Below are positions 26,668 to 36,122 of a stretch of DNA of 64,000 nt, one piece after another. Each line of letters starts with the position of its first letter. The first letter of the stretch is position 1. Both the position numbers and the translations under genes were made by a program. The DNA comes from Dehalococcoidia bacterium (GTDB lineage Bacteria > Chloroflexota > Dehalococcoidia > E44-bin15). The notes under the pieces were generated by a model. That model was not told the origin of the DNA and ran no database searches. It worked only from the letters and a program-made list of their open reading frames with translations. The stretch spans positions 42,769-106,768 of the forward strand of contig DATKYK010000016.1 of NCBI GenBank assembly GCA_035528575.1. The letters run 5' to 3'.

Positions 26668-29103
26668 TTGGAAATCCGCTGCGGCAATGAGCTTCGTAAA
26701 CAGGCCCTAACCCAACTGCCAGTCTCCATTGGGCGTGCCACGGACAATGATGTATTGCTCAGCGATGAGATGGTTTCGCGTCACCACGCGAGGCTTGAGC
26801 AGATGGAAGGTGTCCTATATATCACGGACCTGGGCAGCCTCAACAGCACACAGGTCAACAGCGAGACAATTGAGCCGAACGTGCCGTATCCTCTCAAAGA
26901 CGGTGACGCTATCAGCATCGGCAGCTTTATAATGACGCTCCATTTGACCCCCGAAGCAAGCTGCATAGATAAGATGCTGGTGGAAACGCCACATGAAGCA
27001 GAGCTACAGGTACCCGATCTGGCAGGACGTGACATCCTGACCATAGGGCGAGGTACGGACAATGACTTTATAATAGCTCACCCCATGGTCTCGTGGAGTC
27101 ATGCCCGTATCACCCGGCGCAGACCTGACGGAGATCATGTAATTGAAGACCTTGGTTCAACTAATGGCACGTTTGTCAATGGCGAGCGTGTGGTTCGGTC
27201 TCGCCAGCTACACCGCGACGATATAATCTACATTGGCCCATATAAAGTTGTCTATATACCGGAGGCGCTTAAAGCGGTAGATGAATCGGGTAATCTGCGC
27301 TTGGACGCATTGCGTCTTAACAGGTTCGTTGGCAAGGGCAAGAATCTATTGAAAGATATAACACTCGCTATCCAACCCCGGGAGTTTATCGCAATCGTCG
27401 GTGTTAGTGGCGCTGGCAAGTCCACACTGCTCGATGCCCTCAGCGGTTTTCGCCCTGCCAGCGAGGGTCAGGTCTTAGTGAATAACAACAACCTGTATTC
27501 CAACTTTGATGTCTACCGCACTCAACTTGGATATGTTCCTCAGAAGAATATAATTCACATGGAGCTAACAGTCTATGAGGCATTGGACTACTCGGCACGG
27601 CTTCGGCTCCCTGCCGACACGGCTCCTGCCGAGCGCAATCAGCGCGTTAGCGATGTATTGGATGCGCTTAGTCTAACCGAATGCAAAGACCGCGTTATCC
27701 GTCGTCTTAGTGGTGGAGAGCAAAGGCGAGTCTCTATCGGGGCCGAATTGCTGGCTCAGCCAGGGCTACTCTTCCTCGATGAAGCCACCTCGGGCCTCGA
27801 TCCTGGAAGCGAACGTCAGATGATGTATCTCTTGCGAGACGTCGCCGACCAAGGCCATACGGTCGTACTTGTTACTCATGCTACCAGGAACGTTCTGCTA
27901 TGTGACCAGGTCGTCTTTCTTGCTAAAGGCGGCTGTCTCGCTTACTACGGACCTCCACAGGAGGCGTTGAGTTATTTTGGTGTCAATGATTTCGACGACA
28001 TTTACGACAAACTTCAAAGGGAACGAACACCCGAAGCCTGGGCGGAGCAGTATCACCAATCTGAACAGTATCAGAAATTCATCGTCGCACGCTTGCCCCA
28101 TAAATACGGTGCAGCACTCCAATTGCCAACTCCTCCACCAATCGCTAGCCCAGGAGCGACATTGAAGCACGTCTCCGCTCGGCGTCAGTTCGTCATCCTG
28201 TCGCGCCGCAATATGAACATATTGAGACGAGATAAAGCTAGCGCAATGCTAATGCTGTTGATAGCTCCCCTCATCGGCTTGCTCTTCTTCGCTTTCTGGA
28301 GCCGGGGCATCTTCGAACCGGACGGTGGTGATGCTATGAGGGTTGTAATTGTCCTGTTTAATGTCTCCGTGATCTGCTTTCTGGTTGGCGGCCTCGTCTC
28401 GATGCGTGAGATTGTCAAAGAATCGGATATCTACCACCGAGAGCGCATAGTGACGCTCAAGATAGTGCCGTATGTACTTTCCAAAGTCTGGGTTGCTGGG
28501 ATAATTGCATTATATTCGGCCGGGATTTTTATCCTGTTTATGAAATTGGCTGGCGGTTGGCCCTCCCTCGGTCAAGTGGTGGCGGTCTATGTAACATTGA
28601 CGTTATCACTTGTTGGGGGCATGATGACAGGCTTATTTATTTCTGCGGTGTCACCAAACCCGAATGTGTCTCCGTTACTTCTTTTACTCATTATGGTGCC
28701 ACAGATAATATTTGGCGGTGTAATGCCTATTAAGTACTTCGGTGGTGTAGGAGAGGCAATTGGTTATGCAACTACAACGAAATGGACCTTTGAATCCATG
28801 GTGACCATCAGTGGCATGGGAGAATGTGTGGCTGATGATATATGCAGCCAAGAAAAGTGTTCCGGGTTCAACATATTAACCGAGTGTGATTTCCCGGGCG
28901 TACGTCCTGATGTTGAGCCAGTGGATGAGCAAGAGGCTCAAGAGGCTATTTTTCAAGCCGAAAGCACAATAGATAATATGGATGAAAACTGGGGCCAAGC
29001 ATTCGATGTAAATGTGGTTGCTCACTGGGGTGTACTCTTGGCTATCATAGCTGCCATGCTTGGATTGGTGATAGCATCGCTGAGGTTGAAAGATCGCAGA
29101 TAA
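26668..29103 (+). CDS. FHA-FHA-ABC transporter (ABCG-type, ATPase and membrane domain in one chain)
   Basis: An 811-residue protein. Two FHA phosphothreonine-binding domains (about 1-90 with SIGRATDNDVLLSDEMVSRHH, and 113-200 with TIGRGTDNDFIIAHPMVSWSH) precede an ABC ATPase (Walker A GVSGAGKST near 246, signature LSGGEQRRVSIG near 347, Walker B LLFLDEATSGLD) and a C-terminal membrane domain of about six helices (from ~515). An external loop before the last helix has four Cys. The order resembles mycobacterial Rv1747, an FHA-ABC exporter regulated by a Ser/Thr kinase. The start is unclear: TTG 26668 has no ribosome site, whereas AGGAGA at 26635-26640 is ideally placed for an ATT at 26647 in the same frame. 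Confidence 0.88.
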   Translation: MEIRCGNELRKQALTQLPVSIGRATDNDVLLSDEMVSRHHARLEQMEGVLYITDLGSLNSTQVNSETIEPNVPYPLKDGDAISIGSFIMTLHLTPEASCIDKMLVETPHEAELQVPDLAGRDILTIGRGTDNDFIIAHPMVSWSHARITRRRPDGDHVIEDLGSTNGTFVNGERVVRSRQLHRDDIIYIGPYKVVYIPEALKAVDESGNLRLDALRLNRFVGKGKNLLKDITLAIQPREFIAIVGVSGAGKSTLLDALSGFRPASEGQVLVNNNNLYSNFDVYRTQLGYVPQKNIIHMELTVYEALDYSARLRLPADTAPAERNQRVSDVLDALSLTECKDRVIRRLSGGEQRRVSIGAELLAQPGLLFLDEATSGLDPGSERQMMYLLRDVADQGHTVVLVTHATRNVLLCDQVVFLAKGGCLAYYGPPQEALSYFGVNDFDDIYDKLQRERTPEAWAEQYHQSEQYQKFIVARLPHKYGAALQLPTPPPIASPGATLKHVSARRQFVILSRRNMNILRRDKASAMLMLLIAPLIGLLFFAFWSRGIFEPDGGDAMRVVIVLFNVSVICFLVGGLVSMREIVKESDIYHRERIVTLKIVPYVLSKVWVAGIIALYSAGIFILFMKLAGGWPSLGQVVAVYVTLTLSLVGGMMTGLFISAVSPNPNVSPLLLLLIMVPQIIFGGVMPIKYFGGVGEAIGYATTTKWTFESMVTISGMGECVADDICSQEKCSGFNILTECDFPGVRPDVEPVDEQEAQEAIFQAESTIDNMDENWGQAFDVNVVAHWGVLLAIIAAMLGLVIASLRLKDRR

Positions 29104-29242
29104 CAACACGGGCCCGTATTATCGTATTGTGTTAGTGTAGTAAAATGGAAAAATACAATTGCTTGTAGGGGAGTGTGGACGTAGATTGAGGCAGTGGAAA
29201 GTAGCAGGTCATGACGCCTCATCATTCAAAGGGGAGACCTAG

Positions 29243-30328
29243 ATGAAAAAATTGGATGAGATAGTACAAGAGTTTAGAATCTTTGGGGAGAAGATTCTAA
29301 GATTAAAGCAGCTAGAGAGCGAATTGAACGCCATGAAAACGGAGAGCTACGAGGCGGAGGTGGAGTCTATCAGGGCCAAACTGAAGAAGCCTCAGGCCGT
29401 GGAGGAAGTGGCAAGAGAACTGGATTCTCTGAAGAGAAATATAGAGTCCAAGGATGTCGAGGGGGGGATGACACTGGCTGCACCGTTAAAAACGGCAGAC
29501 CGGCCGCCGAAACCTGAACTTGGTGGAGAGATATCAGAGAAATATGAAATTCTGGATTTAATTGGATTTGGAGGGTTTGCAGACGTTTATAGAACCCGGA
29601 GGAAAGAGGATGGACGAATAGTTGCCATAAAGGTCCCCAGGCTCGCTCAGTTTGAAACGGTAGAGCCCGGAGCATTTTTGGAAGAAGCCAGGTTATGGTC
29701 ACGGTTAAGTCACCCCAATATTGTAGAGGTTATCGAATACGGGACAAAGCCCTATCCGTGGATAGCAGTGGAATACATGGAAGGAGGCTCACTGCGATTG
29801 AGGATAGGACATCTAAAATTAGAGGAATCTCTCGATATAGCTCTGAAAATATGTGATGCTCTTTACTATACACACCATCTTGGGATTATTCATAGAGATA
29901 TAAAACCAGAAAACATCCTCTCCGATAAGGAAAATAACCCGAAGCTGGCAGACTGGGGTCTGGGGAAGATGATGATAGACCTGTCAATGAGGTCGGGTTC
30001 CACAGGGACCCCGTACTATTCAAGCCCGGAGCAGGTAAGTCCAGCAAAATTCGGCGATGTTGGATGGTGGACAGATATCTACCAGTGCGGGGCTGTGCTA
30101 TATGAAATGGTCACGGGGCGTCTCCCATTTCAGGGACAGAGTACTTTGGAACTAGCAATAAGTATAACGGACAGCGAGGTGGTAAAACCAAGCGAGGTCA
30201 ATCCTGAATTGCCCGCGGAGCTTGACGATATCATTGCGCAATGCCTGGCAAAGGATAGGGGGGAGCGCTATAAGGATATCTCCATGATGAAGGCGGCGCT
30301 CGAGAATATAAAAAGGTCTTTGGTGTGA
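29243..30328 (+). CDS. Soluble Ser/Thr protein kinase with N-terminal helical region
   Basis: A 361-residue Hanks-type kinase without membrane helix. The N-terminal 70 residues are helical (coiled-coil-like). The kinase domain (about 101-355) has Gly loop GFGGFADV (108-115), Lys130 in VAIK, HRDIKPEN (217-224) and DWG at 237-239 in place of the usual DFG; the activation segment has STGTPYYSSPEQ. Most bacterial kinases of this class are membrane-anchored, this one is not, so it must be recruited. AAGGGGAGA precedes the ATG. Its likely targets are the FHA proteins encoded on both sides. Confidence 0.92.
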   Translation: MKKLDEIVQEFRIFGEKILRLKQLESELNAMKTESYEAEVESIRAKLKKPQAVEEVARELDSLKRNIESKDVEGGMTLAAPLKTADRPPKPELGGEISEKYEILDLIGFGGFADVYRTRRKEDGRIVAIKVPRLAQFETVEPGAFLEEARLWSRLSHPNIVEVIEYGTKPYPWIAVEYMEGGSLRLRIGHLKLEESLDIALKICDALYYTHHLGIIHRDIKPENILSDKENNPKLADWGLGKMMIDLSMRSGSTGTPYYSSPEQVSPAKFGDVGWWTDIYQCGAVLYEMVTGRLPFQGQSTLELAISITDSEVVKPSEVNPELPAELDDIIAQCLAKDRGERYKDISMMKAALENIKRSLV

Positions 30329-30726
30329 GCTATCTGATAGCCAAGAGTGATGATGGTCGGGACATAGCGGTTCCTCTAAGAGAACCGCTGGAGATAGGTC
30401 GTAGTGATAAGGATTTTACAGTGGTGGTAAGGACGAGGGGCGATACAGTCTCTTTGGGCGTCACTGATGCTACCGTTTCTAAAACCCACGCCCGCATTTA
30501 TCCGGAATCGGGGAAGCTAATGCTTATGGACCTAGGCAGCAAGAATGGGACTCTGCTGAACAATAATCCTTTGCCCGGAGCGCAACCTGGAAGAGAGAGT
30601 AAGCCGGTTGAGATCGGAGAGAATTCCAATATTAAGTTTGGATATAATACTATAGTACGGATAGCATTGGGAGAGAAGACCATTACACCGGAGGAATGGG
30701 GTAAAATTCAAAGAAGCTCACCCTAG
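30325..30726 (+). CDS. Stand-alone FHA domain protein
   Basis: A 133-residue protein consisting of one FHA domain: PLEIGRSDKDF, then TVSKTHARIYPESGKLMLMD and LGSKNGTLLNN, which carry the conserved Gly-Arg, Ser-x-x-His and Asn of the phosphothreonine pocket. GTG start overlaps the kinase stop (GTGA), so the two are translationally coupled and probably interact. Ends 91 bases before the convergent UbiA gene. Confidence 0.88.
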   Translation: MSYLIAKSDDGRDIAVPLREPLEIGRSDKDFTVVVRTRGDTVSLGVTDATVSKTHARIYPESGKLMLMDLGSKNGTLLNNNPLPGAQPGRESKPVEIGENSNIKFGYNTIVRIALGEKTITPEEWGKIQRSSP

Positions 30727-30817
30727 TAGGGTACATGTGTATTTCTCCAGCCAATCCCCATCGCCATCATCGCCACTAGCAGCGTTATATGCCAGGTCGA
30801 GGCAAGCTTAATTCCCC

Positions 30818-31723
30818 CTAGCTGAAGGTAAATGCCCAAATAAGGATGCCAGTGGACATCAACAGAGGGGTTAGAAGTACAACCTGTACGTTCATGCCCA
30901 TTACTGGAATAAGGTTGTCTCTATCACTGTGGGACCTCAGCACACCCTTTACTGTCTTTATTCCCAGCGGTAGTGTTGCCAGTCCCAGTAGCGCCAATAT
31001 TGGGAGTACCTCGGCAACGACTGCTCCTGCGATTAGAGCATAGACTAATACCAATATCAAGCAATAAATATTAGCCGCCCTCCCCTTGTTCAATATTATT
31101 GGTAGGTGCTTCCTCCCTGCAAATCTATCAGCCTCCACATCGGGAAACTCATTTAGCAGCAGCAAATCCGCGATAAGCAACCCGGAAACAAACGCGACAG
31201 CTATCGCTGCAGCGCTATAAGCCTCGGTCTGGACAACATAGGTGCCCAGCACCATTAGTCCGAACCCCAACCCGGGACCTACTAGCTCAGTTATTCCAGG
31301 TAATCTGGTTAGATAAGGCGTATATATAAGTACCAGTAATACCCCTAAAAGCCCTATTGGCAATATTACCGGCATGATATAAATGAAGTATATCCCAATA
31401 ATAATGGTGACAGCCAAACTTCCTAACCCTAGGAGAAGCACATTCCTTGGTCTGAGCATGCCCGCGGGGAGGATGCCGCTACCACCACTGAAGGGGGTTC
31501 GATGTGTCTTTAGGTCTATCCCACTCTTATAGTCAAAGTAGTCATTAAGAACATTGACGCTTATATGAGCAAACAGAGCACCGAAAAAGGCTAAGACAAA
31601 ATACACGGCGTTAAAAGGATAACCCTCGTATAGTGAAACCGCTACCCCAGAAAAGACACAGACCGGGACAAGTAGCAGGAACTGTGGCCTTATTTCCAAT
31701 AGCCAGGTTTTAAAAACAGCCAC
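30818..31723 (-). CDS. UbiA-family prenyltransferase (MenA-like)
   Basis: A 301-residue integral membrane prenyltransferase with about eight to nine helices. The two Asp-rich Mg/diphosphate sites are NDYFDYKSGID and NEFPDVEADR. The first motif and HRTPFSGGSG resemble MenA, which prenylates dihydroxynaphthoate in menaquinone synthesis; no other men genes are in the window, so the aromatic acceptor is open. GTG at 31723 with GGAGG 10 bases upstream is preferred; a longer frame to 31759 would start inside a 19-base tandem duplication. Last gene of the gatB-secG operon. Confidence 0.85.
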   Translation of the reverse strand: MAVFKTWLLEIRPQFLLLVPVCVFSGVAVSLYEGYPFNAVYFVLAFFGALFAHISVNVLNDYFDYKSGIDLKTHRTPFSGGSGILPAGMLRPRNVLLLGLGSLAVTIIIGIYFIYIMPVILPIGLLGVLLVLIYTPYLTRLPGITELVGPGLGFGLMVLGTYVVQTEAYSAAAIAVAFVSGLLIADLLLLNEFPDVEADRFAGRKHLPIILNKGRAANIYCLILVLVYALIAGAVVAEVLPILALLGLATLPLGIKTVKGVLRSHSDRDNLIPVMGMNVQVVLLTPLLMSTGILIWAFTFS

Positions 31724-31740
31724 GAACTTTTTTCCTCCTT

Positions 31741-31778
31741 TACCCTGGAATGGTACCACTACCCTGGAATGGTACCAC
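31741..31778. repeat. 19-bp perfect tandem duplication
   Basis: TACCCTGGAATGGTACCAC occurs at 31741-31759 and again at 31760-31778, in the short gap between the SAM hydrolase stop and the UbiA start. It contains GGTACC and probably arose by slippage; it changes spacing but no coding frame if the UbiA start is 31723. Confidence 0.85.
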
Positions 31779-31793
31779 TCAACTTGCTATCAC

Positions 31794-32600
31794 CTACTCT
31801 AAGCTAAGTCTCCCTTTCAGCGACGTTTTAGTAGCTCCCACCTTCACCTCATCTCCAATCTTAGCCCTCAGAAACCTGGCAGCACTACCATTCCGCAACG
31901 ATACCTCTAGCCGCTCGCCTGAGCCCATGATCGCCAGGAGCTCTTCCTCCTCCTCATAGGAGGAGCTCAGGTCATCTATTATATGGCCGCCAACCTCTAT
32001 GAAGATCCTGCCCCTGGGTAGGTCCTCACGCTTAATATCGCTGATTAGATTACCAAAGCGATCGATATGAATAACCCTACCAATAAGCACCCCGTCCTTT
32101 CCAATTTGAGGACGGGGTATGGTGAAGGCAGCGATGGATGGAATCAGGTCACCAAACTCGTAGGGAGATACTCCTAGGGAGAGATGGGCAGAAACAGGGG
32201 CGAATATATCGCGACCGTGAAAGGTGTTACTTAGCGGTGAGAGCCAGAAGCGAGGATTGGTTAAGGCAATCGCTTCAATCTCGGGGAGGGATTCCTCCAC
32301 AATATAGCTTAGCACGCCGTTGTCGGGGCCAAGGAAGAATGCTTGGTGAGTAATGAGTAGTACTGCCTGCCGCTCCGTACCTACCCCGGGGTCAACTACC
32401 GCAATATGAACTGTGCCCCTGGTGAAGTAGTGATAGGTTGTGCTCAAAATATAGGCGGCCTGAGCAACGTTCTGGGGCTTGATGTTATGACAGATGTCGA
32501 CTATTGTAACCTCGGGATTGAGGTCAAGTATCACCCCTTTCATAGCTGCTACATAGGGATCATCGTTACCAAAGTCGGTGGTCAGTGTAATGATAGCCAC
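31794..32600 (-). CDS. SAM hydroxide adenosyltransferase / DUF62 family
   Basis: A 268-residue DUF62 protein; characterised relatives hydrolyse S-adenosylmethionine to adenosine and methionine and are related to fluorinases. Motifs: TLTTDFGNDDPYVAAMKG at the N-terminus, VVDPGVGTERQA, GPDNGVLSY, FHGRDIFAPV, and HIDRFGNLISDI. GTG 32600 is chosen as start, 4 bases after the secG stop and just before the first beta strand. Confidence 0.9.
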   Translation of the reverse strand: MAIITLTTDFGNDDPYVAAMKGVILDLNPEVTIVDICHNIKPQNVAQAAYILSTTYHYFTRGTVHIAVVDPGVGTERQAVLLITHQAFFLGPDNGVLSYIVEESLPEIEAIALTNPRFWLSPLSNTFHGRDIFAPVSAHLSLGVSPYEFGDLIPSIAAFTIPRPQIGKDGVLIGRVIHIDRFGNLISDIKREDLPRGRIFIEVGGHIIDDLSSSYEEEEELLAIMGSGERLEVSLRNGSAARFLRAKIGDEVKVGATKTSLKGRLSLE

Positions 32601-32604
32601 AATA

Positions 32605-32826
32605 CTAACCTGTAGCCCTGACTGCGAATATCGAGATGATGACAAAGATCACCATCAAGGCAATGGTGAAGCGGAATATGGTTTTTTCGATCCCCCGTTT
32701 GGTACGGTACATACCAGTCTGCTGCCCGAAGATACCCCCCAGACCTCCACCTCTCACCTGAAGAAGGAATACAATTACCAATACAATGGCCAATATAATT
32801 TGGGCACTATTGAGATATGTCTCCAT
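32605..32826 (-). CDS. secG: Preprotein translocase subunit SecG
   Basis: A 73-residue membrane protein with two helices (about 5-24 and 50-69) around the conserved LLQVRGGGLGGIFG loop. It is the small subunit of the SecYEG channel. Starts 2 bases after the gatB stop. Confidence 0.92.
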   Translation of the reverse strand: METYLNSAQIILAIVLVIVFLLQVRGGGLGGIFGQQTGMYRTKRGIEKTIFRFTIALMVIFVIISIFAVRATG

Positions 32827-32828
32827 GC

Positions 32829-34307
32829 TTAACCCTCCAGTCTCTCTTTCAAGAGTTTATTCACCGCAGCAGGATTAGCCCGCCCCCTGGTCTCCCTTAT
32901 CACCTGACCCACCATGAAGGTTAGTGCCTGCTCCTTCCCTTTCTTGTAATCCGCCACCGCCTGAGTATTATTGATTATCACTTGGGCTACAACTCCCTCT
33001 ATCTCCTGCACGTCGCTAATCTGGGCAAGCCCCTGCTCAGCTATAATATCACCAGCCCGCCTGCCACTGGCAAACATCTCCTCGAATACCCTCTTCGCGG
33101 CAGCTCCGCTGAGCGTCCCATTATCTACGAGTTCTAGCATCTCAACCAATAGCCCGGGAGTAATCTTAGCATTATCGATCTCAGTATCCGTGGCATGGAG
33201 AAGCCTCGTGAAATCGCCCAGGAGCCAGTTGCTCACCACTTTCGCCTTTTTTTTATCCCTGGCCTTATTATTCAGTTTCAGGCAGGCTTCGAAATAGTCA
33301 GACATTGCTTTGGAGTTAGTTAGCAGGCTGGCATCGTAGTAAGGAAGCTCATAATCCGCGATAAATCTGTTGCGCCTGTTCTCGGGAAGCTCGGGAAGAC
33401 GCGCTCCAACCTCTGCAACCCATTTGGGGCTGAATACCATGGGTGGTAGATCCGGCTCATGGAAATAACGATAATCGTGAGCATACTCTTTGCTTCGTTG
33501 CGAAACTGTGACTCCCCGATCCTCAACCCAACCCCTGGTCTCCTGGGTGAGGCGCTCTCCTACTTCTATCGCATTGCGCTGCCGCTCCTCCTCGTATTTG
33601 AGAGCGCGATAGACCGACTTGAAGCTATTCATGTTCTTGACCTCGACCTTTACCGAGTCGTTACCACCTTCGGTGCGCATGCTGATATTGGCGTCACACC
33701 TAAAGCTCCCCTCCTCCATATTCCCGCTGGACACACCGATGAACTGGATGATATTACGCAGCTTTATCAGGTACTGTCGCGCCTCCTCAGGGGAGCGCAG
33801 GTCAGGCTCACTCACGATCTCCATCAGTGGTATGCCGGCACGATTGATATCTACCAGGCTATAGGACTCTCCCTCCGCGGTGGTGCGATGGATTAGCTTT
33901 GCTGCATCCTCCTCTAGATGTACCCGCGTGATAGCGATTCTCCTCTTTTTTTGCTCGCCCCTATCCTCTCCCTCTCCAACCTCTATATCCATCCAGCCGT
34001 AAATACCTAAAGGTGCATCATACTGAGAGATCTGATAGCCTTTCAGCAGGTCAGGGTAGGGGTAGTTCTTACGGTCAAACTTGGCATATTCCGGGATGGA
34101 GCAGTTCAGCGCCAAGGCGGTCATCACCACGTATTCTATAGCCTTCTGGTTGATGACGGGGAGCACCCCAGGCATCCCCATGCATATAGGGCAGACACGC
34201 GTATTGGGTTCTGCGTTCACATAGTCCGTGCCACATCGACAGAACATCTTGCTCTTGGTCAGCAGCTGCGCATGGACCTCAAGCCCGATAATTGTCTCGT
34301 AATTCAC
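32829..34307 (-). CDS. gatB: Aspartyl/glutamyl-tRNA amidotransferase subunit B
   Basis: A 492-residue GatB, the kinase/transamidase subunit of GatCAB that makes Gln-tRNA or Asn-tRNA from mischarged tRNA. YETIIGLEVHAQL, the zinc Cys set FCRCG...CPICMGMPG, DRKNYPYPDLLKGYQISQYD, and the C-terminal YqeY-like tail are present. The GTG at 34307, with GGAGGGG upstream, gives the usual N-terminus; the longer frame to 34394 is unlikely. First gene of the gatB-secG-SAM hydrolase-UbiA operon. gatA and gatC are not in the window. Confidence 0.95.
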   Translation of the reverse strand: MNYETIIGLEVHAQLLTKSKMFCRCGTDYVNAEPNTRVCPICMGMPGVLPVINQKAIEYVVMTALALNCSIPEYAKFDRKNYPYPDLLKGYQISQYDAPLGIYGWMDIEVGEGEDRGEQKKRRIAITRVHLEEDAAKLIHRTTAEGESYSLVDINRAGIPLMEIVSEPDLRSPEEARQYLIKLRNIIQFIGVSSGNMEEGSFRCDANISMRTEGGNDSVKVEVKNMNSFKSVYRALKYEEERQRNAIEVGERLTQETRGWVEDRGVTVSQRSKEYAHDYRYFHEPDLPPMVFSPKWVAEVGARLPELPENRRNRFIADYELPYYDASLLTNSKAMSDYFEACLKLNNKARDKKKAKVVSNWLLGDFTRLLHATDTEIDNAKITPGLLVEMLELVDNGTLSGAAAKRVFEEMFASGRRAGDIIAEQGLAQISDVQEIEGVVAQVIINNTQAVADYKKGKEQALTFMVGQVIRETRGRANPAAVNKLLKERLEG

Positions 34308-34746
34308 TTTAAATAGTCCCCTCCTCAACCCAATCCAACCTGCGGCTAGTATAGCAATCTTTACAAGCCGTGGCAAGGATTTGTATTCACCCATATTATT
34401 GCGGACATGTCAAATTCCATGCTTATTCTATATGGTAGATCTACTTGCGCTCATCGCTGGCAAGGCCAATTTTCCGAAGCATTATTATAATTATAATGAT
34501 TACATCGCGCCGAAGTAGCTTTTCGAGGTGCAAACCGATGCGATTATTTTCATATATCTCTAGCGTTACTAAGGAGAACATATCCCGTGTTAATGCATAA
34601 CCCATCCTACTTATGACAGTTAACTAGCCATTGGCGGACTAAGCAGATTAGATGTGGCTATGCCTTAACTGCCGACAAGTCGATTGACATCGCCAGGCAT
34701 ATGTGCTATTTTGCTCATGCCGAATCGAATGGTGAAAGGGAACCAC
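34308..34746. other. Divergent intergenic region between gatB and the YIP1-like gene
   Basis: No gene. It holds the plus-strand promoter at 34684 and, on the minus strand, a TTGACA at about 34424 without a clear -10. The central part is AT-rich with TTATTATAATTATAATGATT-like sequence. Confidence 0.45.
34684..34712 (+). promoter_or_regulatory. Promoter of the YIP1-like gene
   Basis: TTGACA (34684-34689), 17-base spacer, TATTTT (34707-34712). The predicted start of transcription is about 28 bases before the ATG at 34747. Confidence 0.5.
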
Positions 34747-35319
34747 ATGGGTAATCTTGCCGACAAAATGATTAGAGCAGCTAGGCTCGATGCAAACTTT
34801 TATGTACAGGTGATGAATGATCCTGCCGCGATACGGCAGGCACTCTTAGTGGTCCTGATCTACAGCTCGTTTGCTGGGATTGGAGCCGGTCTGCTCACCC
34901 TGCCAGATGTAGATGCGGGGCAATTTGTCCTAAATCTATTCGTGGGGCTATTTAGTGCCCTAGTTTTATGGTTTGTTTGGTCCTTTGTCACCTACTTCAT
35001 CGGCACCACATTATTTAAGGGACCTCAGACACCCTGGCGAGTTATAGCAACCTACGGTGAGCTTCTTCGAGCCATCGGTTTCGCCGCTACACCAGGGATA
35101 CTACTAATATTTATCTTAATTCCCCTTATCGGTATATTTTTATCGCTGGCAGCATGTGTGTGGATGTTCATCGCCACGGTCATCGCGGTAAGGGAGGCGC
35201 TGGATTTCTCCACCTGGCGATCAATTTGTACCTGCTTTGTGAGTGGAATTCTCCACCTGGTTTTTGCCATCCTCATTATCCTGGTGTTGGGTGTGGCCTC
35301 CTCGGTGGTTTCCTACTAA
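34747..35319 (+). CDS. YIP1-family integral membrane protein
   Basis: A 190-residue protein with about five membrane helices after a short amphipathic N-terminus (MGNLADKMIRAARLD). The spacing and the FKGPQTPWRVIATYGELLRA loop followed by helices match Yip1-domain proteins, whose bacterial role is unknown. ATG 34747 has AAAGGGA 7 bases upstream; longer starts (34684, 34729) lack one. Confidence 0.65.
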   Translation: MGNLADKMIRAARLDANFYVQVMNDPAAIRQALLVVLIYSSFAGIGAGLLTLPDVDAGQFVLNLFVGLFSALVLWFVWSFVTYFIGTTLFKGPQTPWRVIATYGELLRAIGFAATPGILLIFILIPLIGIFLSLAACVWMFIATVIAVREALDFSTWRSICTCFVSGILHLVFAILIILVLGVASSVVSY

Positions 35320-36122
35320 TTGCGGCTTCAAGTCCCATCTATAAGTTCCCCCATTTTTACAATCTGCCCCCCAACTTTTAACGCATTGGATTTTAATGTT
35401 CTATATCCTTCGATAGCTGTGTCCCATTGAGTACCTTCTTTGAATACATATCATCAATATTGAGTACTTCCTGTATGTGATAAGAATTCGATAATGAGCC
35501 TGTTACACAAAGCATGAGCATGAATAAATTCCCTCACTAGGCTGATAAAATCGCTATCAAAATGGCATGATGGCTCCACTATTGTTCTTAAGATAAGCTA
35601 TCCAATGTGCCTGATTCCCCACTGTAATGAGAAGGTCGTTTTTTTACAACAAGCTCTAACCTTATCCTTCTAGGCTTATGAGCAACGATCAATATTTTTT
35701 ACTAAATTAGGATGGTGAGAAATGGTCGCTGGCGCATACACCGCGAATTCTCCCCCGAAATTAACCATGTGAATCACAAAATGCGTCTCCATCTCCAACA
35801 CTGCCTCTAGGATATTCCCATAACTTTGTGAGTCATTGCCAGTAATTAACCGACAATACAGGCAATTCTAGCCCCTTTTAAGGGCATTTTAATCGCAATG
35901 CTACCCTCTCTCAGTCTATCTGTTTACCAACCCAGTATCCATTCCATCCATTGAATTCTTTCCTGCTGTTTTTAAGCCTGTTTGGGTTTTTCCCCGGGGA
36001 TGACAGTAAAACAGTACTACAGGCTATTGCAGACACCCCGCTGAGCTTACCAAGCAGGAAGCTTGCCAACTCACCAACCTGCCTAAAGATATGAAGCCCC
36101 CGAATAGAGAGAGGATGGATTC
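35320..36122. other. Largest gene-free stretch (803 bp)
   Basis: No start-codon-bearing ORF with a ribosome site is seen. One minus-strand frame (35867-35676, about 64 codons, no start) reads protein-like but is unsupported. AT-rich parts and several short T runs occur. No tRNA or known RNA motif is recognised. Confidence 0.4.

Noticed and set aside
35676..35867. Minus-strand open frame reading LYCRLITGNDSQSYGNIL and onward
   Set aside because: About 64 codons long with no start codon near its beginning and no family recognised; could be chance or a gene relic.
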